Shown here: positions 55,444 through 64,000 of the stretch, in pieces
Position numbering within the stretch: the stretch's first letter is position 1
Layout: each line of letters opens with the position of its first letter
From: Streblospio benedicti
Taxonomy: Eukaryota > Annelida > Polychaeta > Spionida > Spionidae
Direction: 5' to 3'
Length of the DNA: 64,000 nt
Assembly: GCA_019095985.1 (NCBI GenBank)
Contig: CM032665.1
Span: 41,479,907-41,543,906, forward strand
Notes under the pieces: model-generated
The model's input: only the letters and a program-made list of their open reading frames with translations
What the model was told of the DNA's origin: nothing
Databases searched by the model: none
Position numbers and translations under genes: made by a program

Positions 55444-57057
55444 CTAGTCACTATCAGGATCATTGTAAGGATTTCTGCACCAGTCATGACATCTACATGC
55501 TCTTGTACACCTAAGTCTGCTCCTCTGGCACTTGCACTGACCAGTTCTGCACTGACGACCTGTTGGTGAACATGCACATGTTGTCACATTCACACACTCT
55601 GCAGATAGTCCTTCCTGTGTCATGAGGAGTGGCATTAGTTTGTTTTGTTCCAGGTTCCATCCACATGTTGTTGGGCTTGGGATGGCTGGATTTGCCACAT
55701 TGGCATTTCTCCATATTAAGGCCTGATAATGAGCTCTGCGAATGTGCTGGTGTAAGGCATCCTGAGTTGGAGGCATATTTTCTGGTTTGCCCTTGCTTTT
55801 TCTGAAGTGAGCACATCAAGCTTCATCAGTGCTTTCGTCACTTTCTCCTATATCTTTTTCACCACCACAAACTAGACTAAGGAGAAGAAATAAACTTTCT
55901 GGCACTACTTTTTCAGCATTTTCATTTATGTCTCCTCCTATAGTAGAGTGACATTCTGTTACATTTATGTCTGCTCTAATTTTGACTGAGACTCTGTACA
56001 GCCAACTTAAAAGTTCAATGTCTTTCTCTTCTTTTGTAAGAGAGGGGACCTCTTTGAATTCAACATCAGTGTCTTCCTCCTCACTGTGCTGTGGTTCTTT
56101 ATCAATGCATGTCAAGTTCTGCACAACAATACCAGTTTGTACAGCAGGAAATACAAGTAATGACTCTTGTGGGTTTAAAGATGGTATGAAATCAGCCTTC
56201 TTCTGTAATGTTTTCTTCACTTTATGTTTGAAAGCCCTGCGACTCTTGCGATCATTTTGTACCACACTGAAACCAAAATCCCTCTCCAACATTGAACAGT
56301 AGTGTTCCCAAATTGTGGTCATAGTGTAAATGTTGCCTCGTGTTAACCCTGCCTGCACCTCCTCGATAACATTTTTAAAACAAATCTCAAAAGGGTCCTG
56401 AACCTCTTCCTTTTCCTTATCATCTTTCTGAAACTTCCTCATGAAAGCAGTATAACAGGGAAGGTGATATTTTCCTTCTGCTGCTATAAGGTCACTGACA
56501 CCTGCCAACCTACATCTTAAAAGTGCATCTTTTTGTGCTTCATATATTATTTTTTCTGAGGTCTCAAATGTAGCAACATTTCTTAACTTTTTACCAGTCC
56601 TATCCTCCTGGCAGAAAAGGCATCTCTCCCAAGACACCTTTTTTACTGAAGTTCTTGAGGATGGGCGACTGGAAGATGATGAGGGTTCACTGACTGTAGT
56701 CTCGTTGGTAGTTGATGATTGCTTTGTGAGCAAAGTGGCTTCCTTTTCATATCGCTTTTGCAATCTCTGAATGTGGTTTGCATGAGTGAACTGTGCATAG
56801 CATGATTTATGCCAAACCATATGAACTTTGTCTTCCTCATAGTTAATGATTTGTACCCTGTCTAGGGTATTGATGTATTCTAAATCTTGATACCTCTGTC
56901 TCTGTGCAACACACTCTCTAAAGCGTTCACGACCAACATCAGTTGGTTTTACTGTCTTTTCTTTGATACGGCTGGAGCCTTGACATATAAAACATGCATT
57001 CCAGTTGATATCTGTCTCTCTCTTGCGTCTTCCTCTAATAACAGCAACTGGATCCAT
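55444..57057 (-). CDS. PIN-family relative: zinc-module N half joined to CXC tail, core missing
   Basis: From ATG at 57057 the frame runs 413 codons to a TGA at 55818-55816 and, in the same frame, continues open to 55444. N half: two cysteine-histidine modules (NACFICQGSSRIKEKTV and HMVWHKSCYAQFTHANHIQR; WERCLFCQEDRTGKK and GKYHLPCYTAFMRKF), then WLYRVSVKIRADINVTECHS and VPESLFLLLSLVCGG. C part: PENMPPTQDALHQHIRRAHY, then CQCKxx-type tail: TTCACSPTGRQCRTGQCKCQ, CRCHDWC. The whole nuclease core found in full members is absent between the two parts. So this is an internally deleted derivative. The N half could be a DNA- or protein-binding module (inference). A possible splice acceptor (GCTCACTTCAG) lies at the junction. 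Confidence 0.7.
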
Positions 57058-57720
57058 AATTAAGGTTCAGCTACCTGAAAATACACACAGTAAACTATTT
57101 CTACTAGCTACATACTAAAAGCAATTTATAACAGACAAGCAAACACTGTGAGATACAAATGAGCTACATTCTAACACACAAAACAGAAAGCAGTCCGACA
57201 TAAATGTTATTGCATGTATAGGAAGATGGTACATACTGATTTGCATGTCAATATAGTAATTCCAGCAAGAAAGCTAGCGCTATATGTTAGTTATTATTCT
57301 ATCATGTATATATTTGAATTTTTACATACTGAGATTGAAAGCAATCTAGGCAGGAAGCTACTGAGGTATATGAGGACAAATTCTGTACACTGGTGAGAAG
57401 AAACTGTTGGTTGCTTCATTCAGAACTTGAAGCATGTGTCCTGCAAGAATGAAAAGTAATTAAACATAGGTCAAACCACACATGTATACCATGATATATT
57501 GATTTGAAAAAAATACTTTGCACATTTACTATTGAAGGTGGGTATATGCATTGAACCACTCTACTAGCACACATTTTGCTTGTTATGTCAATCAACATGG
57601 CTTATGCTGAGTTTTTAAATAGTAAGTTGAGACCTTTTTGAAAATTTAACCCTTTTTTATAAAATTGACTGGTCCTACTATAAAATCAACATGTTAGTTG
57701 CATTCCTTGGCCCCAAAAAC
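57058..57720. other. 5' flank of the N-half gene up to the gap
   Basis: AT-rich; presumably contains the promoter and possibly the end of the element, but no terminal repeat was seen before the N run. Confidence 0.4.
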
Positions 57721-57820
57721 NNNNNNNNNNNNNNNNNNNNNNNNNNNNNNNNNNNNNNNNNNNNNNNNNNNNNNNNNNNNNNNNNNNNNNNNNNNNNNNN
57801 NNNNNNNNNNNNNNNNNNNN
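57721..57820. other. Assembly gap (100 N)
   Basis: A run of exactly 100 N, a placeholder of unknown true size. Confidence 0.99.
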
Positions 57821-58080
57821 CAGCCCCGCCTGGTGCTGCAGAGGCAACGCCAGGCGCCGAAGCAGCTGCTGATACTGCTGTTGCTGGCCCTGATCTTGAC
57901 GTGACTGCTGGCCCTGATCTTGATGTGGCGGCCCAATTGGCTCATACGTTTCCCCCCCTGGGGAGAGGGGAGGGGAACTGCCGCTCCTCTGCCCCCTTCC
58001 TCATGCTGTTGCTGTCTCTGTTGCTCCTCCCGTTCCTGCTGTTCCAGCCTCTGACGTTCCTGCCAATCCACCCAAGAACA
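57821..58080 (-). repeat. Q-rich coding-like repeat, copy 1
   Basis: GAGGCAACGCCAGGCGCCGA, CTGATACTGCTGTTGCTGGC and a repeated CTGGCCCTGATCTTGACGTG unit match 60513-60740. On the minus strand one frame gives RQRLEQQEREEQQRQQQHEE before the shared block. Touches the assembly gap directly. Confidence 0.75.
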
Positions 58081-59185
58081 TAACACAAAACCTAGAAAAT
58101 AATAGCATTGTAAACAAAATAACCCAATACAAATTACTTGCATATTGTATAAATATGAAACACTTGCATCTGTATAAACATGAAAAGGAATAATGATAAA
58201 TCATATATCATTTTTATAGATAATGATAGTTATACAAGTTTTTGTTCAACGAACATTTCAGTTAGATATATTGCATTTACATTTGATCATCAAGCATATT
58301 TTTAGAACTCCTACATACCGGTTAGTATTTTCAAAAGAAGTCTTCAGTAGGAAAAAAAAGATTTCTTACTTCGTAGTAACACTTAAACTATCAAAAATTA
58401 CAAATAGGATACAAGTTTTCTTCATCACTTTGATTACAGAAGTATACATGTACAATCTAATTATTTCTTGTTCCTTATGCGAAGTATTGAAAAATTATAA
58501 TCAATAATCCTTATAACATACTTTATGTAATACAGAGACACTAGAATGCAAGGGATGTTTCCATTTAATACAGACCACGCATGACAAATAATTCTCACAT
58601 TGAAAAGTACGCAAATGACTTCATTTTCATTAAAAACAATGTTTACGTTAAAAGAAACAAATTGAAAAGTAAATCAAGAGCTGTATACATGTATTTTATG
58701 CATGTATACATTTATCATTTTGATCTAAGTGTCTTCTTGTAGAATCTACCATGTTTCTTCTGCAGCAACTGTTTTCAAATGCTCACTCATATCATGTTAT
58801 GATGTCGTAACGTTAGTCTTTTGAAAACTATCAAGACAATGGGACATAAAACATTCATACAAAAACAACAATAGTTATCTACTATAAATGGTTATAGTTA
58901 TATTATCTTAACAGAGGAGAACTGCTGGTTTAACTCATTTTTGGTCAGGGCGAGCCTGTTTCCGGGGACATGTCCCAGTTTCCCCACTTAGTCATGTAGC
59001 CCGCACAACCCTGTAGGGAGGAGGCCACCTCCCACCCCTTCCCAGTCTAGGTCACAGTGTCTCCCGTCTCTGGTGGTACAAAGCTATGGTCTCAGCCAGT
59101 TAGCTGTCGGTTGTGGTCACTTATTTGTAGTCAAATATAGCTTTGCAAGTAATCTACATGTGAGCACCATGCAGAATGCATGAAC
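58081..59185. other. Stretch with no gene seen
   Basis: AT-rich to about 58900, then mixed. AGCCAGTTAGCTGTCGGTTG at 59095 is repeated in similar form at 59843 (CCAGTTAGCGGTCGGTTG), flanking the SET exons; a small direct repeat. Confidence 0.4.
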
Positions 59186-59827
59186 CTTCTTTCTTGATGT
59201 CCCTCGGTGCGAGCATTAACACACGAGGCCGGTTGACTACGAAGAGAGGCTTGACTTCGATGTTGGCGTCTCCAGCCGGGGCGTGGTTGAGCAGACGGCC
59301 AAAGCTCCAGTCATCGACTTGAGCATCGTTGCTGGAAACAAACGTGCACCAGCTTGTGAAATCATTCAACTAATCGACATAAAGGGAAGTCTGTGTAATG
59401 TTTAGTTAGATGATCTCTTTAAAACCACCTCTATATATGTTCTTGTCGTCCCAATCCTCATCCCAATCCGTCATAAAAGATATAATAATGTCATTGTCTC
59501 AAAATAACTGCGTACATGTAATATTTAAGATGCACAATTTTTTTCTATACACGGGGCTCAATGGAAACTAAATGACTACATTTTGAAACACTAAGGAGTT
59601 TGCACACTGCAATGAAAGCATTTAGATAATCTGCAAGTAGTTGGTGGATACGATGAAGAAGTAAGCGAGGAATGTGAAAGTCAAAGACAGCTCATATTTA
59701 TGAGCCGAAGCTTTGAATACCTGTGTGCAATTGATATAAATTCTTACCAGTACCACTTCTGAATGAAGCCGCCCCCATCGGGGACGCCGTTGCACTGGAA
59801 GACTACATGGTGGGAATCAGGTTCCAT
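59186..59827 (-). CDS. SET-domain gene fragment, two exons (KMT5A/SETD8-like)
   Basis: Exons 59827-59748 (MEPDSHHVVFQCNGVPDGGG then FIQKWY; donor ACTG|GTAAGA) and 59331-59186 (acceptor GTTTCCAG; CNDAQVDDWSFGRLLNHAPA, then ANIEVKPLFVVNRPRVLMLA and PRDIKKE; donor GAAG|GTTCAT) join in phase. 'GRLLNHA...PRVLMLAPRDIKKE' is the SET core that binds S-adenosylmethionine and lysine ('GRLxNHS ... LxAxRDI'). The usual Ser after NH is Ala. The final SET/post-SET strand (Y-D-Y-G) was not found, and nothing further upstream was assigned. A likely partial or decayed lysine methyltransferase gene. Confidence 0.6.
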
Positions 59828-60450
59828 TCTTGTCCTCTCCAGTGACCAGTTAGCGGTCGGTTGTAGTCACATGTTTGATGTACCTGACAGTCTCTTGTCT
59901 TTGTTTTATGGCCGTCTTGGGTAGTCATGGGTCTCCTGACCCCCACGTCGAGGTCTACAAGTTGTTGCATAGACTCACGTTTTTGATGAGGGCATATGAA
60001 GTCCTTTCATGACTCCCAAGTGCTCTAGACCATGTCTCGACCACCCCGGAGCTGTCTAATGACCCAACTAGTCCGTCGGAGTAACCCCCCCCCTCAATTA
60101 CGCCAGCCACACGTCCCAGGGTCACCACGACATGTCACCATCACAACCCCCCACTGTCCTCGCCTGGCATAGATGGATGGTCAGTGGCGTAGAGCACCAC
60201 CCACCCCCCCAGAGCTGCTCTAGCGAAATTAAAGATTGTAACAAAATAAAATATTTAGTATAGTTCGCTTTTGAAAACAAGGTCCCACCCCTGGTCAGAG
60301 TAATGATGGGAAAAACCGCCACTTGCCCGGCCACCATCACTATGAGATCCCCCACCGGGGATCGCACAAAATATGGGGGCCAAGATGCTGGCCCCCAAGT
60401 CGCCCCCCAGGTACGGTGTATGGTGGCGGTGGTGGTGGTGGCCCCAGGGG

Positions 60451-60804
60451 TCAAAAGTGGTGTGCCCACGGCACCGGCCCCTGGGGTGGCAGCTGGAGGC
60501 CTAAGCGGCTGGCGTCCAGCCCCGCCTGGCGCAGCAGAGGCAGCGCCAGGCGCCGAAGCAGGTGCTGATACTGCTGTTGCTGGCCCTGATCTTGGCGTGG
60601 CTGCTGGCCCTGATCTTGTTGTTGAGGCTGGCCATGGTCTTGTTGTGGCGGCCCAATGGGGGGTGGCAGGCCCCCAACCCCCCCCCCCCCCCCGCCCCGC
60701 TCATGCGACTCCCCCACTGGGGAGAGGGGAGGGGAACTTGTAGAGTCCGGGCTGGGGGCCCGTGGGCCCCGCAGCCCGTAGAGATCTACAATGGCCTGAG
60801 CCAT
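60451..60804 (-). CDS. Q-rich low-complexity open frame (second copy of the repeat)
   Basis: ATG at 60804; reads MAQAIVDLYGLRGPRAPSPD, a Gly run, then glutamine-rich repeats (QQQDQGQQPRQDQGQQQQYQ) and LLRRLALPLLRQAGLDASRL. The repeats come from a tandem CTGGCCCTGATCTTG unit. Opposite strand is also open, so coding status is uncertain. A coding-like piece further upstream on the same strand (61150-60900: TNLQNQRQEIDNLLTKYFVS, then DFIPPSSGDGNMSSMSADFL, with a stop) may be part of the same gene. Confidence 0.4.
   Translation of the reverse strand: MAQAIVDLYGLRGPRAPSPDSTSSPPLSPVGESHERGGGGGGVGGLPPPIGPPQQDHGQPQQQDQGQQPRQDQGQQQQYQHLLRRLALPLLRQAGLDASRLGLQLPPQGPVPWAHHF
60513..60740. repeat. Q-rich coding-like repeat, copy 2
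   Basis: Direct copy of 57821-58080, about 2.7 kb apart across the SET fragment; includes a GGTGGC/GGTGGT-rich run just before it. Confidence 0.75.
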
Positions 60805-61932
60805 TCTTTCTTTCTACAATAGAAGGGGGTCACCATTAATCTTGCATCTTGATACTATGTTGGGCTGCTACATTCAACAACACTGATTTGTATTACAGTG
60901 CGTTCTAGTGACTTCATCTTTAAAAAGTCTGCTGACATACTGCTCATATTACCATCTCCAGAGGATGGTGGTATGAAATCATTATTCACTGACACTGAAG
61001 AACTTGTTGGTGTGGATTGGCCTGTTAGTTGCTTGCGTTAGTGTGGGCAATGTGCCGAGTTAGTTGTACATGTATTAGTTGAAACCGAAGAATTAGATGA
61101 CACAAAATATTTTGTTAACAAATTGTCAATTTCTTGGCGTTGATTTTGTAAATTAGTAACGATTGAAAGAATGCTTTGGACATTGTTAAGACGTTAAATT
61201 TGTCATGGTTGAAATTATTCCCAAACTGACTGTTTAAGCAACTATGTCTTTTGATACAAAATTACTTATGTCTATAAATACATGTAAATAGACTCAAGTT
61301 ATTGTATAGCTTATTCTTAACTACTGGCATATATGTTTTGACCAACTGTTGAGTCTCACATTCCTGATTAAACATCCTTTTCATCATCTAAAGTACATGC
61401 CGACAAGATTTTTTGGGTGACGCTCTGCTTGTATATCTTTTTATTACATATTTTCATAGTTATATATTTTGCTAGAATTACTTTGAGCAACTGTGAGGAA
61501 CTTAATATCAAAACAAATGCTTCATCTTGTGAATTACCTGTTTCCAGCCCGTTGACTGCTGCCTGCCGCCGCCTCCGTTTATTTTAAGCAGAACTAAAAC
61601 AATTTAATGTCACTATTTTGCATTTTTAAAATGACATCCTTTGTGTGGAAGCCACGAGTCGGTGTCGTATAAGTATAACATGATAAAACTTAATGCTTCA
61701 TGTTCCAATAGTTTTGTAACGCATATGGCTGTCCATTTCGACATTCACCTTTGTGCAGTGCACTACATCACATGATGCAGTGTCTTGTCCGGAGAAGTGT
61801 AGTGGAAGTTAACCATCAGTAGCTCTTTTCCAGTTGGCATCATCGCAGTAATCTGCAGAGTAAATTAATAATTACTCCAGACACTTTGCTAATAGATTAG
61901 CAGCTTCATCTTTGCAAAGTAACTTTTGAATG

Positions 61933-62283
61933 TTAAGGGAAAACATACTGTAATAATACTGAATAAAAAATTCTCTTCCAAAAAATTAGAATTAGTGGCC
62001 ATGAAAAGTCCGTTATTATAAAGTTCGGGGGGAGATCTTTGTTATTGACTATTTTGAAGTCGGATCTTACTTCTAACAGAAATGATTTAACACGAGATGT
62101 CTTGTGTCCATTTGTTGTAATCTCAGCAATGGGAATAGGTGGATAACTATCATCTTGGGTTGAGCTTTTGTAACCGGCTGATACTAGCGAATAGTGAAGG
62201 ACTCTTGTCCTGAACTGAAATTTTGCTTGCAATGCTTCTATTTTCTTTTTCCAACTGCAATGCTTCGACTGCCGTATCCTCAT
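61933..62283 (-). pseudogene. Possible DDE-type transposase fragment
   Basis: Open frame with IPIAEITTNGHKTSRVKSFL, then NNKDLPPNFIITDFSWPLIL. The '(V/I)xTDFSWxLI' block resembles the catalytic-aspartate strand of an invertebrate transposase-like family. Only about 115 codons and no second catalytic residue visible, so the call is tentative. Confidence 0.35.
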
Positions 62284-62399
62284 TTTGGTGTTTCCTGAAC
62301 AGACCTGTTGTCCTGAATTATCCTTCTACAAATTTTGAATCTTCTCTTACTCCGAACAGCCCCTACAGAGAAGAGATGTGAATTAAACATGAAGATGAA

Positions 62400-62948
62400 G
62401 ATTGGCCTTTCAACTTGAAATTTTTCAAATCACCAATGGCTGAAAGTGAAAAGTTAAAGAAAGAAGAAACATTTTTCATCCACTGTTCATTTTCTGAGCA
62501 TGAAATTCAAGCGGATTTTAAAAAGGTGAATGAAAAACCGATGGCTGATGCTCCAATTAAATGTACAAATGAAATCAATAGTGATTGTGTCTCAGTGTCG
62601 GCAATAAAAATTAATGACCATTCTGCCCATTTTGATGTTCCGGAGATAGCAGTGGCAGAAAGTCTGATGGATCATGATGGACAATTTATGTTCCGAGATG
62701 ATCTTTACTGAGATGATGGAGACACTGTAAATGATTCATATGCTGAAGACAAGTTGGATAAGCCTAACATGAAAGCATGTTCTCCAAATGACTTACAGGT
62801 ACTTTCAACTGTGATGAACTACTGTGATGAACTTTTGAAGATGTCGAGTAGTTTTCATGGGGAGCTTCACATGTCAGGTGCGACATTACCATTTTCATTA
62901 AAGGATCCAATTCTAAAACAGAAGCAACAACCACCTGACAAATTATAA
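62400..62948 (+). pseudogene. Decayed open frame of unknown origin
   Basis: Open except for one TGA at about 62709-62711: ESEKLKKEETFFIHCSFSEH, FDVPEIAVAESLMDHDGQFM, then after the stop KACSPNDLQVLSTVMNYCDE and SGATLPFSLKDPILKQKQ. Acidic, no domain recognised. May belong to the same repeat as the minus-strand transposase-like piece nearby. Confidence 0.35.
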
Positions 62949-62992
62949 AAGCTGAAATATTTGGCCAGAATTTTAACAGAAAAGACAGAAAG

Positions 62993-63717
62993 TTACTCAC
63001 TCCTGTAAAAAAAAAGTTTATCAGGATTTTTTGGTGTAGAGTATTTCCCTTTTTCGTACATGACTATTCTAAGCACATCCCCTGCCCACCTCTCACGAAC
63101 ATTCCATGGGTTCCTCTGCATGCAGTATCGCATGCTGTATGTATTTGGCCTCCAGTTCATCGTCCTATCAAACAATACAGCAGATGTAAATAAAACTCAG
63201 TTACTAATTCTATGCTGCGTATGACACAGGTGCATCCCGCTGGTGAGAGGAGTCATTATTTACAGAAAACTGAAAACTTTTAATTCTTGCTTCCTAGCCT
63301 CTTAGACAATACAAATTATGAGACTGTTCTCGCAATTTCTGAGGCAGTTCATTAAGTCTAACAACTTGGCAAATTGTTTTACATTTGTCACTATCACCGC
63401 TGGACTCGTCTATATTTGCTCTGAACTTCCGTCAGTTCTCTGACCATCTCGTCCAGGTCATTATAGCCGTCTCCTCTTTTGAACTTATGCAGCAAGTTGG
63501 TTAGACAATCTATCATAGGCTTTAACTCACAAAGCACTTCTATTGAGTGATCAAGGGACAAGTCCAGGTCGTCCAACATGGTGTCGGACATGTTTAAATT
63601 GTATCTGATCATCATCTTATTTATTCCTATCACCTCTTCCATGTTGTCAAGCGTCACTTTCGAGATGTGGAATAGACGGCTCATTTTACCCAACACTTTC
63701 TCTATGCTGGCTTCCAT
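62993..63717 (-). CDS. Small helical-protein gene, probably two exons
   Basis: Exon 1 from ATG at 63717: MEASIEKVLGKMSRLFHISK, MMIRYNLNMSDTMLDDLDLS and MVRELTEVQSKYRRVQ, heptad-like and helical. A donor CAGCG|GTGATA near 63402 and an acceptor TTTGATAG near 63167 join in phase to RTMNWRPNTYSMRYCMQRNP, then WNVRERWAGDVLRIVMYEKG and a stop or donor near 62993 (ACAGGA|GTGAGT). The family is not recognised. Without the splice the first exon ends after 107 codons. Confidence 0.45.
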
Positions 63718-64000
63718 TTTGTATTATCTAAAAGTAGAGACATAGTGTTCAAGGCGCGTTAGGCTTCTCTATCGTACACGCTCACCTCACCATTCAATGA
63801 ATGTTATATTCAAGTAGATTTTGAGAAACAAATATTTCGTTAAGACAACTAATTGTTTTCACATTTAAAATCATGATGATATTTTTCCAAACGTATTTTG
63901 TTATTCAGCAAAGTAGCAAAATTAGAAGGAAATCATACAGGCTTTATATAATATATTTTTAAAATGCCAATAAATTGAAAAATGTATACTCTAAATAATT
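63718..64000. other. AT-rich window end
   Basis: Upstream of the small gene's start; no feature recognised. Confidence 0.5.

Noticed and set aside
60303-60743. Plus-strand GC-rich open frame with A/G/P-rich product
   Set aside because: Mirror of the Q-rich minus-strand repeat; low complexity and no independent coding sign.

Overview
The window is animal nuclear DNA: genes with many short exons, AT-rich introns with strong GT/AG splice signals, GC-rich coding exons, large CA/TG microsatellites, and dense fold-back elements, LINE scraps and dispersed repeats. Gene families (a large lipid transfer protein, a monocarboxylate-type transporter, a PIN-like nuclease family with a cysteine-rich tail) point to a marine invertebrate, but the species cannot be fixed from the sequence. 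No retrovirus, LTR element or other capsid/envelope-bearing element was recognised. A 100-base N gap lies at 57721-57820.

Layout. (1) 1-19.65 kb, minus strand: a large secreted lipid transfer protein (Vitellogenin_N/LLTP type) in about 20 exons, starting at 19648 with a signal peptide and running off the left edge. Its introns hold several fold-back elements (243-1102, 2800-3374, 4680-4826, 8190-8344), a LINE tail (14.2-14.6 kb) and two huge CA/TG arrays. One exon carries an in-frame TAG. (2) 19.65-22.25 kb: divergent intergenic space. (3) 22.25-25.82 kb, plus strand: a short secreted beta-rich protein of unknown function, at least five exons. (4) 26.3-33.6 kb: repeat-rich space with a small three-repeat protein gene flanked by two direct copies of a 0.2-kb repeat. 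(5) 33.66-46.79 kb, minus strand: an SLC16/MCT-like transporter, 11 exons found; about 65 expected residues are missing exactly where a 3.6-kb inverted-repeat element sits, and exon 4 carries a frameshift. (6) 47.6-57.1 kb: a mobile-element cluster: a TIR element with iterated end motifs, three copies of one repeat segment, and two members of a nuclease-like family (N-terminal zinc module, PIN/FEN-like core, CXC tail). (7) 57.7-64 kb: duplicated Q-rich low-complexity sequence on either side of the gap, a SET-domain gene fragment with introns, a possible transposase scrap, a decayed open frame and a small helical-protein gene.

The most notable pattern is the repeated association of the PIN-like nuclease family with inverted-repeat elements (34.9-38.6 kb and 47.6-57.1 kb), which suggests an incompletely described mobile system. 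A second pattern is that all three long dinucleotide arrays lie within about 50 bases of a host splice site.
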